A DNA stretch of 64,000 nt from Streptomyces sp. SLBN-118 (GCF_006715635.1 NZ_VFNP01000002.1:558001-622000), one strand, 5' to 3'; numbered from the stretch's first letter, positions 1-10,997 are shown. Made by a program: numbers and translations. The notes: generated by a model from the letters alone, not told the origin.

Positions 1-153
1 GCCGGCGATGATCCGGCCGGCCAGGGAGATGTCACGGCTCTCCACCGTGACACCGGCCGTCGCGGCGTACGCCTCGACCACAGGCAGGAACGAATAGGTC
101 GCCAGGGCGGGGGCCTCGTCAGTGTGCGTATAGATGATGGTCGAGTCAGTCAC
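1..153 (-). CDS. icd: NADP-dependent isocitrate dehydrogenase, monomeric type (5' end only)
   Basis: The first 51 codons of a gene that runs off the left edge. The start reads [19 protein letters not shown] and continues to SLAGRIIAG, which matches the conserved N-terminus of the single-subunit (about 740 residue) NADP isocitrate dehydrogenases of actinobacteria; these convert isocitrate to 2-oxoglutarate in the TCA cycle. I place the start at the GTG at 153 because a GGAG sequence lies about 10 bases upstream; another in-frame GTG at 165 lacks a spaced ribosome site. No catalytic residues lie in the visible part, so the call rests on the N-terminal signature alone. Confidence 0.85.
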   Translation of the reverse strand, partial: MTDSTIIYTHTDEAPALATYSFLPVVEAYAATAGVTVESRDISLAGRIIAG

Positions 154-364
154 CGGATACTCCACTCCACGTCTGCAACATTGCTCGACATCAAGATATC
201 CCGTGACCCGCCCCCTCCCGGCAGGGCCCTGCCCCACGGGAAGCGGAACCGGGTACCGCTACCTGTGCCAGGCCGGGATACGGGTGCCCGTGGACCGGGT
301 GCCTTCGGGCTAATAACGCACCGGTGGCGTGGCACGCGGCGCCCGTGGTGGTACGTGCTTGTGG

Positions 365-1606
365 ATGTGGCCACCATCGGATCCGCAGCCCGTGAATCCG
401 GACCCCGGCCCGCCCCCCACCGGGCGCCGGGACCGGATCCGCGCTGCGACGCGGCAAGCCCTGCACGGCATCAGCCGCCCCGCAGCCGGAAACCCGGGCG
501 CCGGGCTGCTGTCCCGCTCCCGGCCCGGCGACGGTCTGCCGGTGCATCCCGCCCTGCAGACGGCAGCCTCGTACGCCTGGCGGATCCTCGTGGTGGGCGG
601 GCTCGTCTACGCCGTCTTCTCGGTGCTGGGGCGGTTCCACGAGGTCGCCGTGGCCGTCTTTCTCGGCATGGTCATCACCGCGATGCTGCGGCCGTTGGCC
701 GACCTGCTGGAGCGGGTGATGCCGCGGCCGCTCGCCGTGGCCGTATCCCTGGTCGGCAGCATCGTCATCGTCCTCGGGGTGCTGGCCCTGATCGGCGAGT
801 CGGTGGCGGGAGAGCGGGCCGGACTGCAAAGGGAGTTCGAGGCAGGTGTCGCAAGGATCGAGCGCTGGCTCGAGAAGCCGCCCTTCCGGCTCAACCCCGA
901 CGCACTCGACGACCTCCAGTCCCGGATCGGGGAGTACCTGTCGAGCCACCGCTCGACCCTCATCAGTACGGCGGTGAGCGGCGCACACCGGCTGGTCGAG
1001 GTGCTGACCGTGCTCGTCCTGTCGCTGTTCTGCTCGGTCTTCTTCATTCACTCCGGCGACCGGCAGTGGGGCTGGTTCTGCGAGCAGCTTCCGGTGGCCG
1101 CCCGGGAGCGGGCATCGGTCGCGGGCCGTGCGGCCTGGCGGACCTTCACCGGCTACACGCACGGCATCGTGCTGGTGGCCGCGACCAATGCCGTCCTGGT
1201 CGGCGTGGCCCTGTTCATCCTCGGCGTGCCGCTCGCGCTCCCGCTGGCTCTGCTGGAGTTCTTCGCCGCCTTCATTCCGCTCATCGGCTCGCCCATCGCC
1301 CTGGCCGTCGCCGCCGTGGTGGCCCTGGCGGCGAAAGGCCCCCTCATCGCGGGGCTGGTCATCGCGCTCATCGTGATCATCGGGCAGATCGAGGGCCACC
1401 TTCTGCACCCGATCGTGATGAGCTGGGCGGTTCGGCTGCACCCGGTGGTGGTCGCACTCACGGTCGTCGGCGGCGCCATCGCGGCCGGGATCCTGGGCGC
1501 GGTGGTGGCCGTACCGCTGGTGTCCGTCTTGTGGTCGGCCCGTCAGGCACTGCGCCAGGCGTCCGAACCCGAATCGCCCAGGACGGCGGCCTCTCCCGGC
1601 CCGTGA
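365..1606 (+). CDS. AI-2E family transporter-like membrane protein
   Basis: About 413 residues with the two N-terminal helices, central soluble segment and C-terminal helix cluster of the AI-2E exporter (UPF0118, PerM-like) family. Hydrophobic segments start near residues 58-85 (WRILVVGGLVYAVFSVLG), then VSLVGSIVIVLGVLALIG, and a late block including LALLEFFAAFIPLIGSPIAL, where the PLIGSP stretch is a family signature. Members are secondary transporters of varied and often unknown substrate; autoinducer-2 export is shown for only a few. The start is uncertain: the frame opens at 329, but the ATG at 365 is the first ATG near the family N-terminus. A GC-rich hairpin follows the stop. Confidence 0.75.
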   Translation: MWPPSDPQPVNPDPGPPPTGRRDRIRAATRQALHGISRPAAGNPGAGLLSRSRPGDGLPVHPALQTAASYAWRILVVGGLVYAVFSVLGRFHEVAVAVFLGMVITAMLRPLADLLERVMPRPLAVAVSLVGSIVIVLGVLALIGESVAGERAGLQREFEAGVARIERWLEKPPFRLNPDALDDLQSRIGEYLSSHRSTLISTAVSGAHRLVEVLTVLVLSLFCSVFFIHSGDRQWGWFCEQLPVAARERASVAGRAAWRTFTGYTHGIVLVAATNAVLVGVALFILGVPLALPLALLEFFAAFIPLIGSPIALAVAAVVALAAKGPLIAGLVIALIVIIGQIEGHLLHPIVMSWAVRLHPVVVALTVVGGAIAAGILGAVVAVPLVSVLWSARQALRQASEPESPRTAASPGP

Positions 1607-1625
1607 CGCCCTGCGGAGTCCGAGA

Positions 1626-1655
1626 GCGCCCCGGCCCTCAGCGGGACCGGGGCGC
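1626..1655 (+). terminator. Rho-independent-type hairpin after the AI-2E gene
   Basis: GCGCCCCGG (1626-1634) pairs perfectly with CCGGGGCGC (1647-1655) across a 12-base loop, 20 bases after the stop at 1606. There is no T run, which is usual for Streptomyces terminators. Confidence 0.6.
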
Positions 1656-1798
1656 CGGTCCTGCGCGCATCGCATCACCAACGGCGGCAGCTCCCCGCTG
1701 ACCGGCTGGACCGAGTGCACGCCATCGTGTCAAGGGCAACGACTCCACCCAGATGGCCCGCGCGTTCTGCTGCAGCCCCGCGGTTCGCGCGCTCGCGC

Positions 1799-2308
1799 CT
1801 ACCGGCGTTCCAGAGAGCCCCGGACGAACGCGGCCTGGCCGGCGTGCTGCAGATCGTCGGCAATGACACTGACCAGCCGCACGCCCAGGGTGACCGGCGG
1901 GGACCAGGACTCGTCGACGACACTGTCGAGCGCCGCGTCATCGAGCCCCTCGACGAATCGCATGGTCTCCTCGTGGACGGCGTCGAAGTAGCCGAGCAGC
2001 AGTTCGGCGGATTCGACCCGTACCGCGGCAACCTGCTTGCTGGTGTGGCCGAAGCCGGTCGCGCCCCTGGCGAAAGGCAGCTGGAAACGGTCCGCCCACT
2101 TCTGTGCGAACCACACCTGCTCCACCGCGGCCGCATCGGCCACGTGGTCGTCCTGGATGCGCGACAGATGCCACACGAGCCAGGCGATCGAGTTCGCGTC
2201 GGGGTCCAGCCGGGCATGGAGATCGTCCGGCGCAAGCCCCTCGACGGCTCCGTGTACCACCTCCCGGATCCGCTCGAAGGCGTCTGCCAGCAAATCTGAG
2301 CTGTTCAT
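1799..2308 (-). CDS. DinB / mycothiol-transferase-fold protein
   Basis: 169 residues beginning MNSSDLLADAFERIREVVHG. The four-helix DinB/DUF664 pattern is visible: an early helix, the SIAWLVWHLSRIQDDHV segment with WH-x-x-RIQDDH placing a metal-binding His, and a late ADDLQHAGQAAFVRG segment with the second conserved His. Family members are metal-dependent thiol S-transferases (mycothiol or bacillithiol) or unknown small-molecule enzymes. It is monocistronic; the cold-shock gene upstream ends in its own terminator. Confidence 0.75.
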   Translation of the reverse strand: MNSSDLLADAFERIREVVHGAVEGLAPDDLHARLDPDANSIAWLVWHLSRIQDDHVADAAAVEQVWFAQKWADRFQLPFARGATGFGHTSKQVAAVRVESAELLLGYFDAVHEETMRFVEGLDDAALDSVVDESWSPPVTLGVRLVSVIADDLQHAGQAAFVRGSLERR

Positions 2309-2336
2309 TGCACTGATCCTCGGTCGCTGATGCAGA

Positions 2337-2375
2337 CACGCTCTGCCCTGGGGGTCACCCGGTGGGCAGAGCGTG
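2337..2375 (-). terminator. Terminator of the cold-shock gene
   Basis: CACGCTCTGCCC (2337-2348) and GGGCAGAGCGTG (2364-2375) form a perfect 12-bp stem with a 15-base loop, 28 bases past the cold-shock stop and before the DinB gene. Confidence 0.75.
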
Positions 2376-2402
2376 CTCAGTCGTGTGGGACGGCCTTGCG
2401 AC

Positions 2403-2609
2403 CTAGGTCAGCCGGACAACGTTTTCCGCCTGGGGGCCCTTGGGGCCCTGCGTGACCTCGTACTCGACCTTGTCTCCCTCATCCAGCTGCTTGAAGCCGG
2501 TGGTCTGGATGGCCGAGAAGTGGACGAAGACATCGGGGCCGCCGTCGTCCTGCTCGATGAAACCGAAGCCCTTGTCCGCGTTGAACCACTTCACGCTGCC
2601 AGTTGCCAT
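2403..2609 (-). CDS. Cold-shock domain protein (CspA family)
   Basis: 68 residues, the standard length for a single cold-shock OB-fold. RNA-binding motifs RNP1 (KGFGFI) and RNP2 (DVFVHF) are intact, and the C-terminus [12 protein letters not shown] is typical of the Streptomyces proteins. These bind single-stranded nucleic acid and melt mRNA structure in the cytoplasm. The gap of 136 bases to the sugC-like gene upstream leaves room for a long 5' leader. Terminated by the hairpin at 2337-2375. Confidence 0.95.
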   Translation of the reverse strand: MATGSVKWFNADKGFGFIEQDDGGPDVFVHFSAIQTTGFKQLDEGDKVEYEVTQGPKGPQAENVVRLT

Positions 2610-2745
2610 TGGTCACATTCCTTGTTCGCTTGCCACGGCATGTCCTTGACGTGCCGACCGCAGCCCCATGGCGACTGTGGTCCTCAAATGTTCTCCACCC
2701 GGCCGCTGCCTGGCGCGCCATGACACGCTGGCATTTGGGAAAGGC

Positions 2746-3933
<1,188 letters not shown>

Positions 3934-3971
3934 GGTCGGTCCTCCTTGTCGTGACGGTCGGCTGCTGCCGG

Positions 3972-4805
3972 TCAGCCCTTGACGGCCCCGGATGTCAGTC
4001 CGGCGACGATCCGCCGCTGGAACAGCAGCACGAAGGCGATGATCGGAATGGTGATCACCACCGCGGCGGCGGCGATCGAACCGGTGGGCTGCTGGAACTG
4101 GCTGCTCCCGGTGAAGAAGGCGATCGCCGCCGGCACGGTGCGGGCCGCGGTCGTCGAGGTCAGTGAGATGGCGAACAGGAAGTCGTTCCAGCAGAAGATG
4201 AAGACGAGGATCGCGGTGGTGAACACGCCCGGCGCGGCCAGCGGCGCGATCACCAGGCGGAAGGCCTGGGCGGGAGTTGCCCCGTCGACCTTGGCCGCCT
4301 TCTCCAGATCCCACGGGATCTCCCGGAAGAACGCGGAGAGGGTGTAGATCGCGAGGGGGAGGGAGAAGGTCATGTACGGGATGATCAGCCCCAGCCAGGT
4401 GTCGAAGATCCCGATGATGCGCTCGATGTTGAACAGCGGGGACACCAGGGAGATCGGCGGGAACATCGCAATCAGCAGGGACATGCCGATCAGCAGTCTC
4501 TTGCCCGGGAAGCGCAGCCTCGCCACGGCGTAGGCGGCCATGGTGCCGAGCACCACGGCGATCACCGTGGAGATCAGGGCGATACCGATCGAGTTGACCA
4601 GGGCTCGGGTGAACTCCGAGGTGTCGAAGATGCCGCGGTAGTTCTCCCACGTCCACTTGCTGGGGACGAAGTTGCCGTCGGTGAGGGTCGTGGGGTCCTT
4701 GAACGACAGAGCCGCGATCCACCAGACCGGAAACAGTGCGTAGGCGATCACCACCGTGTTGGCGATGGCCCAGCCGGTGATGTGCCTCTTGCCCGCGCTC
4801 GCCAT
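3972..4805 (-). CDS. sugB: Trehalose-type sugar ABC permease, SugB-like
   Basis: 277 residues with six hydrophobic segments and the MalG-type EAA loop [20 protein letters not shown], which docks on the ATPase. The first helix is [20 protein letters not shown] and the extracellular segment before helix 2 is short. Its ATG overlaps the stop of the preceding permease gene by one base (TGATG), so the two are translationally coupled. Imports the sugar delivered by the lipoprotein at 5740-7074 together with the partner permease. Substrate is inferred to be trehalose or a related disaccharide from the LpqY-SugABC gene order, not proven. Confidence 0.85.
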   Translation of the reverse strand: MASAGKRHITGWAIANTVVIAYALFPVWWIAALSFKDPTTLTDGNFVPSKWTWENYRGIFDTSEFTRALVNSIGIALISTVIAVVLGTMAAYAVARLRFPGKRLLIGMSLLIAMFPPISLVSPLFNIERIIGIFDTWLGLIIPYMTFSLPLAIYTLSAFFREIPWDLEKAAKVDGATPAQAFRLVIAPLAAPGVFTTAILVFIFCWNDFLFAISLTSTTAARTVPAAIAFFTGSSQFQQPTGSIAAAAVVITIPIIAFVLLFQRRIVAGLTSGAVKG

Positions 4806-5743
4806 CAGCGTCCCGCCTCCTCTGAGCCGGGGGCGGCAGCCCCGAAGAGTTTGATGAAGGCGAAGGCGATCAGGCCGACGCAGATGAAGATGAGCACGGA
4901 GATTGCCGATCCGATGCCGAGGTTGAGTGCCGTGAACAGGTTGTCGTAGCCGAGAATCGACACCGATCCCGTGCCATGAGCACCCGAGGTCAGGATGTAG
5001 ATGTTGTCGAAGATCCGGAAGGCGTCCAGGGTGCGGAACAACAGGGCGACCAGGATGGCCGGCTTCATCAGCGGCACCGTAACCAAGATAAAGCGCTGCC
5101 AGGCGGACGCACCGTCGACCATGGCGGCGCGCAGTGTCTCCTCGGGTACCAGCGCGAGTCCGGCCAGCAGGAGAAGGGCCATGAAGGGGGTGGTCTTCCA
5201 GACCTCAGCGAGGATGATCAGCCCGATGGCGGGCCACTGCTCGGTGAGCGGGGCGTCACCCGAGGGCAGGAGCGCGGCGAGATAGCCGGTGTCAGGAGTC
5301 CACGCGTACTGCCAGGAGTAAGCGGCGACGACGGTGACGATGCCGTACGGGACCAGGATCGCCGTACGCACGGTCCCCCGGCCGAAGATGGCTCGGTGCA
5401 TGACCAGGGCCAGCGCGAAGCCGAGGACGAGTTCCACGGCCACCGACACGGCGGTGATGAACAGCGTGACCCAGAAGGCCTCCCACCAGAAGTCGGAGGA
5501 GAGCACGGCCCCGTAGTTGCTCAGGCCCACCCACTTCGCCTGGTTCGGGAAGCGCAGGTCATAGCGCTGCAGGGACAGATAGATCGCGTAGCCGATGGGG
5601 TAGGCCGTGACGGCGAGCATAACGACCACCGCGGGCGCGCACAGCAGCCAGCCCAGCCGTCGTTCCTGCCGTGCGCCCTCGGACAGTGCCTCGGCCGTAC
5701 CGGGGGCCGGAGCCGTCGCCGCAGCGGGGGTCGGGGTGTTCAC
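4805..5743 (-). CDS. sugA: Trehalose-type sugar ABC permease, SugA-like
   Basis: 312 residues, MalF-type, six membrane segments starting at [20 protein letters not shown] near residue 30, with the EAA loop [19 protein letters not shown]. The start GTG overlaps the lipoprotein stop codon (GTGA), so expression is coupled to the binding protein. The N-terminal 25 residues are Ala/Pro-rich and cytoplasmic. No inserted domain is present, unlike the MalF-type permease at 31713-33053. Confidence 0.85.
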   Translation of the reverse strand: MNTPTPAAATAPAPGTAEALSEGARQERRLGWLLCAPAVVVMLAVTAYPIGYAIYLSLQRYDLRFPNQAKWVGLSNYGAVLSSDFWWEAFWVTLFITAVSVAVELVLGFALALVMHRAIFGRGTVRTAILVPYGIVTVVAAYSWQYAWTPDTGYLAALLPSGDAPLTEQWPAIGLIILAEVWKTTPFMALLLLAGLALVPEETLRAAMVDGASAWQRFILVTVPLMKPAILVALLFRTLDAFRIFDNIYILTSGAHGTGSVSILGYDNLFTALNLGIGSAISVLIFICVGLIAFAFIKLFGAAAPGSEEAGR

Positions 5744-7074
5744 GGGATCAGCCCCTTGGACTCGAGGGCGTCCTCGATCTGGCTGCCGATTTCATCGACA
5801 TCACGTCGGGGATTGATCGCCGAGGGCGGGGAGAGCGTGTGCGAGATCGCGATGGACACGTTCTGGTAGGCAGGCGTCTGGGGGCGGGTGCTCGCGTTCT
5901 CCAGGGCCGAGAGGACGTCGGCGGCGAACGGGTAGCTCTTGATCAGCGTCTTGTCGAAGTAGAGCGAACGCAGGGTGGGCGGAAGTCCGCCCTCGATCGC
6001 CGCGGTCGTCTGGTTCTGGCGATTGCGCAGGCACAGGGCGGCTTCGAACGCGAGGTCCTTGTGCTTCGAAAAGGCCCCGATGGCGAGGTCGATACCGCCG
6101 ATGGTCGGTCTGGCGGGCCGACCGGGGTCAACTGCGGGGTACGGCGCCCAGCGGAAGTTCTTGAACAGCTTGGCGTTGTTCATCTTCATCGAGGGATAGA
6201 CGAACGGATAGTTGAGCTCGAAGGCCGCGCTTCCCGACTCCATGGCGAGGCGGTTCTGGTCCTCCATCTGGTTGGACAGGGAGGGGTCGGCGGCGGGCGA
6301 GGTGGCCAGGTCGTGCATGATCGTCGCCGCCCGGACCGCGGGCGGGCCGAGCGAGGGTGCGGTGGCCGTCCGGTTGAGGATGGAGCCGCCCGCGCTCTCC
6401 ACGAGCGTGTTGAACCACACCGTCAGACCCTCGTACTGGGCGCCCTGGATCTCCACGAAGTGGGGCTTGCCCTGCTTGGCCAGGACGCGCGCCATCGCCA
6501 TCATCTCCGCCCAGGTCTTGGGCGGCTTGGGCACGAGATCGTTTCGGTACCACAGCAGCTGCGTGTTGGTGTTGTACGGGACGGCGTACAGCTTGCCCTT
6601 CCACGTCGCCGTCTGCAGTGGCACTGCGAGGGTGCCCGCGGTGGCCCTGAGTCGATTGGCGCCCGTCCACGGCAGGATCCACTTGGCCTCGGCGAACTCC
6701 GCGGCCCAGGTGACATCGAGGCCGAGGATGTCCATGCTGCTGTCCTCGGCGGCAAGCCGGCGGACGAGTTGCTGACGCTGGCCGTCCGCGGCGCGGGGGA
6801 GTTTGTTGTACGCGATGCTGTACCGCCCGCCCGAGGCGCGGCTGCAGTTGCTTGCCGCAGTGGCCAGGGCTCCCGAGTCGTCGGGGAAGTTGTACCAGTT
6901 CAGGCGGACCGGGCCGCCGGATTCCTCTGACCCGCAGGACGTCAGCAGCCCGGCCAGCAGCGACAGCGCGGTGAGGCACCGCAGCCGTCGCGCGGCACGA
7001 CGTCCGGCGGTTCGCGGCGATGCCTTGCCGCGCACCCGTAGCGGACGGGCCTGTCGGTTCGTGCGCCCCACCAT
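5740..7074 (-). CDS. lpqY: Sugar-binding lipoprotein, LpqY-like
   Basis: 444 residues, first gene of the importer operon. An Arg-rich N-region leads into a lipobox LLTSC with the modified Cys at residue 47, so the mature protein is anchored outside the membrane. The body is a family-1 extracellular solute-binding protein with [34 protein letters not shown] and PYNTNTQLLWYRNDL, the pattern of trehalose-binding LpqY and relatives. The ATG at 7074 has GGGAGGTGA directly upstream. A second protein of the same subfamily is at 27191-28462. Confidence 0.85.
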   Translation of the reverse strand: MVGRTNRQARPLRVRGKASPRTAGRRAARRLRCLTALSLLAGLLTSCGSEESGGPVRLNWYNFPDDSGALATAASNCSRASGGRYSIAYNKLPRAADGQRQQLVRRLAAEDSSMDILGLDVTWAAEFAEAKWILPWTGANRLRATAGTLAVPLQTATWKGKLYAVPYNTNTQLLWYRNDLVPKPPKTWAEMMAMARVLAKQGKPHFVEIQGAQYEGLTVWFNTLVESAGGSILNRTATAPSLGPPAVRAATIMHDLATSPAADPSLSNQMEDQNRLAMESGSAAFELNYPFVYPSMKMNNAKLFKNFRWAPYPAVDPGRPARPTIGGIDLAIGAFSKHKDLAFEAALCLRNRQNQTTAAIEGGLPPTLRSLYFDKTLIKSYPFAADVLSALENASTRPQTPAYQNVSIAISHTLSPPSAINPRRDVDEIGSQIEDALESKGLIP

Positions 7075-7234
7075 TCACCTCCCGGACCCGGCGGTCACCG
7101 GGTGCCTGGTCATCCCGCGCCGCGCCTTCGTCGGGCGAAGGTAGCCGCTCACGTGCCGTTGCCAGACGCGATGGCGCGTGTCGTGGACAGAGATCCCTCG
7201 TATGGCCAGGGCGCGGCGCGCGACCGGGGACAGG

Positions 7235-7257
7235 TGGGTGGATCCTGAAGGCAGGAC
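7235..7257 (+). promoter_or_regulatory. Conserved element upstream of DUF1876 gene (copy 1)
   Basis: The block TGGGTGGATCCTGAAG followed by GCAGGAC is repeated with two mismatches at 38413-38435, 72 bases before the other DUF1876 gene; here it is 66 bases before the ATG. The similarity extends patchily to the shared GAGGAGG ribosome site. It is likely promoter or leader sequence kept between paralogues. It does not fit the sigma-B consensus well. Confidence 0.5.
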
Positions 7258-7300
7258 TGCGTCGCGGCGGCTCCCACGGCCGCGGGCGAGGAGGTGCGCG

Positions 7301-7606
7301 ATGACTCATCGGACACTGGAGTGGCAGGTCAGCGTCCATCTGTCCGAGGAGGACGGCAAGACGAAGGCCCGCGCGGTACTGGACACGGGCAGCACAACGC
7401 TCACCGGCCATGGGGTGGCGCACTGCAACCCCCAGGACGTGGACGTCCCCGCGATCGGCGACGAACTCGCGGCCAGCAGGGCCATGAGGGACATCGCCGG
7501 GAAGCTGATGCGGGCGGCGGACCGGGACCTGGAGGCCGTGGGCGCGGGGCCGGGGACGGGGCGGCGCACCGGTCCGCCGTACGGCTGGTCGGACGCGGTG
7601 AGGTAG
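7301..7606 (+). CDS. DUF1876 domain protein (paralogue 1)
   Basis: 101 residues, MTHRTLEWQVSVHLSEEDGKTKARAVLDTG, a dsRBD-like small alpha/beta fold of unknown function that is widespread in actinobacteria. Family features here are the T-x-EW-x-V-x-L start, the TTLTGHGVAHCNPQD turn and the AIGDELAASRAMRDIAGKL helix. GAGGAGG lies seven bases before the ATG. A paralogue at 38485 has the same layout and a shared upstream element. Confidence 0.85.
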   Translation: MTHRTLEWQVSVHLSEEDGKTKARAVLDTGSTTLTGHGVAHCNPQDVDVPAIGDELAASRAMRDIAGKLMRAADRDLEAVGAGPGTGRRTGPPYGWSDAVR

Positions 7607-7660
7607 ATCAACAGTGTTGCCCCCAGACTGGGACCTCACGTATCCGAGCGAGGTGGGCAG

Positions 7661-8530
7661 ATGCGCGTACTGACCTGGAACCTGTGGTGGCGGTTCGGGC
7701 CGTGGGAGCAGCGGCAGAAGGCAATTCTCAGTGTGCTGCGCGATCTGCGGCCCGATGTCGTCGGGCTGCAGGAGGTGTGGGCCGGCGGCGGGGAGAACAT
7801 GGCGCGGTGGCTCGCGCAGGAACTCGGCATGCAGTGGACCTGGGCCCCTTCTGAAGCGCCCGAGCGGTGGCGGCAGCGGCTCGGGGACCCGACCGTCGAC
7901 ATAGGCAACGCCGTACTGAGCCGCTGGCCGATCGTGGACCGGGCGGTGCTGCGGCTGCCCGCCCCCGAGACGCACGACGACGGGCGGCTGGCGCTGTACG
8001 CGCGGCTGGACGCACCCGGCCACCCCATACCCTTCTTCACCGCGCATTTGAACTCAGCGGTTCATGCCTCGGCCGTGCGCTGCGAACAGGTCGCGGCGCT
8101 GGGCGGGTTCATTGCCGCTCACCGCGGCGGGACCGGCTTTCCTCCGGTGGTGACCGGGGATTTCAACGCGTTTCCCGACTCCGACGAGATCCGTTTGTTC
8201 GGCGGCTACAAGACGGCACCTGTCGTTGCCGGACAAGTTCTCTTCGACGCCTGGGAGTACGCCGCACCGGAGGCACCGTCGGCCACCTGGGACGCGGCAA
8301 ATCCCTTCGTCGCGGCGACGTTCAGCCCCAGTGTCCGGATCGACTACATCCACGTCGGCCCGCCCGGCCCCGGCGGCCTCGGCGCAGTCCGCTCCGTCCG
8401 GCGCGCGGGCGACGGCCCGGTCGACGGGGTGTGGCCGTCGGATCATGCCGCGGTCGTCGCCGAGTTGGCAGACGCCCGGACCGACGGTCCTCGGGCCGCC
8501 GGGGGCAGCGCGGGTCGGGCTCGTCCGTAA
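7661..8530 (+). CDS. Endonuclease/exonuclease/phosphatase (EEP) family protein
   Basis: 289 residues with no signal peptide. EEP fold motifs are complete: MRVLTWNLWWRFG (metal-binding N), LRPDVVGLQEVW (catalytic E), FFTAHLNS (H), VVTGDFNAFPDSDEI (D and N) and the C-terminal WPSDHAAVVAEL (D-H). Members hydrolyse phosphodiesters in nucleic acids, phospholipids or inositol phosphates, and the sequence does not settle which. The RBS GAGGTGGG is close to the ATG. It starts 54 bases after the DUF1876 stop and may be cotranscribed with it. Confidence 0.85.
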   Translation: MRVLTWNLWWRFGPWEQRQKAILSVLRDLRPDVVGLQEVWAGGGENMARWLAQELGMQWTWAPSEAPERWRQRLGDPTVDIGNAVLSRWPIVDRAVLRLPAPETHDDGRLALYARLDAPGHPIPFFTAHLNSAVHASAVRCEQVAALGGFIAAHRGGTGFPPVVTGDFNAFPDSDEIRLFGGYKTAPVVAGQVLFDAWEYAAPEAPSATWDAANPFVAATFSPSVRIDYIHVGPPGPGGLGAVRSVRRAGDGPVDGVWPSDHAAVVAELADARTDGPRAAGGSAGRARP

Positions 8531-8582
8531 CCCGGCACCCTCTACGGGCCTCGTACTCCGGAGCGACCCGCGCCCCGGTTCG

Positions 8583-10997
8583 TCAGTCCGTCGAGGGGAA
8601 CAGCTGTTCCGTCCAGATCGTCTTCCCGGACTCCGAGTAGCGGGTGCCCCATCGGTGAACCAGCTGCGCCACGATGAACAGACCACGCCCGCCTTCGTCC
8701 TCCTCCTCGCTGTGGCGCAGGTGTGGTGAGGTGTGGCCGGCGTCCGCGACCTCGCACAGCAGCGTTCGGTCACGTATCAGACGCAGGTGCAACGGCCCCG
8801 CGGCATGCATGATGGCGTTGGTGACCAGCTCGCTCACGACCAGCTCGGTCGAGAACGTCAGCTCCTCCAGGTCCCATTCGCGCAGCTGACCGATGGCCAG
8901 TTCCCTGGCATGGCCCACCGCGACCGGTTCGGCGGGCAGTTCCCAGTGGGCGACCTGTCCGGAGTCGAGCTCACGGGTGCGTACGAGCAGCAGTGCCGTG
9001 TCGTCGGCGGTCGTGCCGTCCGGCAGGAGCTGCGACACGGCACTGTCGCACAGGTCGTCCAGCGACCTGTCGCGGTCGCTGAGCACCCGTCCCAGGATGT
9101 CGAGTCCCTCGTCGATGTCACGGTCGCGGGTCTCGACCAGGCCGTCGGTGAACAGGGCCACGAGACTGCCCACGGGCAGCTCGACCTCCAACGACTCGAA
9201 CGGCAGTCCACCCAACCCCAGCGGCGGACCGGCCGGGAGGTCCGGGAAGGACAGACGGCCCTGCGGGTCCACGACCGCCGGAGGCAGATGCCCCGCCCGG
9301 GCCATGGTGCAGCGGCGCGAGACCGGATCGTAGACGGCGTAGACACACGTCGCGCCGGTGGCGTCGTCCTCGCCCGGCTCGACGGGCGGACCCACCGCGT
9401 CCATCAGATCCTCCGCCGACTGGCCCACCAGATCGTCGAGCCGGGTGAGCAACTCGTCCGGAGACAAGTCGAGTTGGGCAAGCGCCCGCACCGTCGTGCG
9501 CAGCCGGCCCATGGTGGCCGCCGCCTGCAGGCCATGGCCGACCACGTCGCCCACGACGAGCCCGACCCGGCTTCCGGACAGGGCGATGACGTCGAACCAG
9601 TCGCCGCCCACACCGGTCACATCGTCAGTGGGCAGATAGCGGTAGGCCAGGTCGACCGCTGTCTGCTGCGGAAGGTGGCGCGGCAGCAGTTGACGCTGAA
9701 GGGCGAGTGAGGCCGCACGCTCACGGGCGTAGCGTCGCGCGTTGTCGATGGACACCGCAGTTCGGGCCGCCAGTTCGTCGGCGAGAGCTATCTCGACGTT
9801 CTCGAAGGTGGCCGACGGCGGACGACGGAACGTGACCAGCCCCAGTGTGCTGCCCCCGGCCCGCAACGGAACGACCAAGGTGTCGTCCGCGAGTACGAGC
9901 CCTCCCGAGGCGAGGCTGCGCAGCTGCGGGGACCCCGGCGGATAGTCGACAGGGGCGGACGGATTCGGCAGCTCCGGCTCGCCCGGCTCGTCGCCCGTTC
10001 CGGTCGCCGCGGCCGATCGCGAAGCGACCCGCACGAGAGCGCCCCCTGCCGGGCCACCGGCGCCCAGCACCTGGCCCTCCACCACTTCCTCGGCGAGGTC
10101 GACCGTCACGGCATCAGCGAATTCCGGGACCGCCACCTCGGCGATCTCCTCCGCGGTGACCATCACATCGAGGACGGTGCCGATGCCCCGGCCGGCCTCC
10201 ACGAGGAGCGCCAGCCGTTTCTGCGCCTCGTAGCGATCGGTGATGTCGAATGCGTCCTCGCAGACCCCGAAGACATGCCCGTCCGCGTCCTGCAGCCGGT
10301 AGTAGGAGCACGACCAGAGGTGCTCGACGTCTGGATCGCTGGGCGGCCGGCCACGGAAGTGCAGGTCGACGATCGGCTCTCCGGTGTCGAGTACCTGGTT
10401 CATGACCGAGTCGAGGGTGTTCGGGTAGCTCTCGGTGACAAAGCTTCCCTCGGAGTACAGCTCGTCGGCCCGCAGACCGCGGAACTCGGCGAACGGCAGC
10501 CCGATCTCCAGCTCGTACGCCGCGTTGCACCACGTGAGGCGCAGGTCGGTGTCATAAATGCCCAGGCCGACGGGCGACTGGGTGGCCAGCCCGTGCAGCA
10601 GCGCCAGCCGGGACTCCCACAGCCGCAGACTCTCCAGTGCCGTCGCGACGAGGACATGAGCCGCCGTGCCGGTGCCGGGCAGGGAACTCACCGCTGTGGC
10701 CACGAGCAGCGAGCGGCCGTCACTGTGCTGAGCGACGCGGATCTCGCCACCGCTCAGCGGGACGCCCAGGGCCGAGCCCGGCTCGTCGGCCGCAGTGAGC
10801 CCGGAGGACGGCCGGGGCGGCAGGAAGGTGTCCAGAGGCTTTCCGATGATCTCGTCCTGGGCGTATCCGAAGAGTTCCTCGGCCGTGCGGCTCCATCCGA
10901 TGACCGTGTCCTGGGCATCAAGAACCACCGTGGCAGCCCTGGCGACATCGAGCGGACCACGGAAATCGGCACTCTTCGCCGCGCCCCATGCGCTCAC
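8583..10997 (-). CDS. PAS-PAS-GAF-PP2C (SpoIIE) phosphatase with C-terminal anti-sigma kinase domain
   Basis: About 804 residues. Order: PAS (ATVVLDAQDTVIGWSRTAEE), a second PAS with GLGIYDTDLRLTWCNAAYE, GAF, a PP2C/SpoIIE domain with GVGGDWFDVI and VGDVVGHGLQAA metal ligands, and a C-terminal HATPase_c with ELVVSELVTNAIMHA and an N-box-like end. This is the common Streptomyces sensor that dephosphorylates anti-anti-sigma factors and may phosphorylate them through the kinase domain, controlling stress sigma factors. The start is uncertain: the frame opens to a GTG at 11054, but the GTG at 10997 overlaps the stop of a tiny upstream frame (11020-10994). Confidence 0.85.
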   Translation of the reverse strand: MSAWGAAKSADFRGPLDVARAATVVLDAQDTVIGWSRTAEELFGYAQDEIIGKPLDTFLPPRPSSGLTAADEPGSALGVPLSGGEIRVAQHSDGRSLLVATAVSSLPGTGTAAHVLVATALESLRLWESRLALLHGLATQSPVGLGIYDTDLRLTWCNAAYELEIGLPFAEFRGLRADELYSEGSFVTESYPNTLDSVMNQVLDTGEPIVDLHFRGRPPSDPDVEHLWSCSYYRLQDADGHVFGVCEDAFDITDRYEAQKRLALLVEAGRGIGTVLDVMVTAEEIAEVAVPEFADAVTVDLAEEVVEGQVLGAGGPAGGALVRVASRSAAATGTGDEPGEPELPNPSAPVDYPPGSPQLRSLASGGLVLADDTLVVPLRAGGSTLGLVTFRRPPSATFENVEIALADELAARTAVSIDNARRYARERAASLALQRQLLPRHLPQQTAVDLAYRYLPTDDVTGVGGDWFDVIALSGSRVGLVVGDVVGHGLQAAATMGRLRTTVRALAQLDLSPDELLTRLDDLVGQSAEDLMDAVGPPVEPGEDDATGATCVYAVYDPVSRRCTMARAGHLPPAVVDPQGRLSFPDLPAGPPLGLGGLPFESLEVELPVGSLVALFTDGLVETRDRDIDEGLDILGRVLSDRDRSLDDLCDSAVSQLLPDGTTADDTALLLVRTRELDSGQVAHWELPAEPVAVGHARELAIGQLREWDLEELTFSTELVVSELVTNAIMHAAGPLHLRLIRDRTLLCEVADAGHTSPHLRHSEEEDEGGRGLFIVAQLVHRWGTRYSESGKTIWTEQLFPSTD

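Noticed and set aside
7235..7257. Sigma-B promoter at the DUF1876 element
   Set aside because: GGGTGG differs from GGGTAY, and no GTTT-like -35 lies 14-16 bases upstream in either copy.
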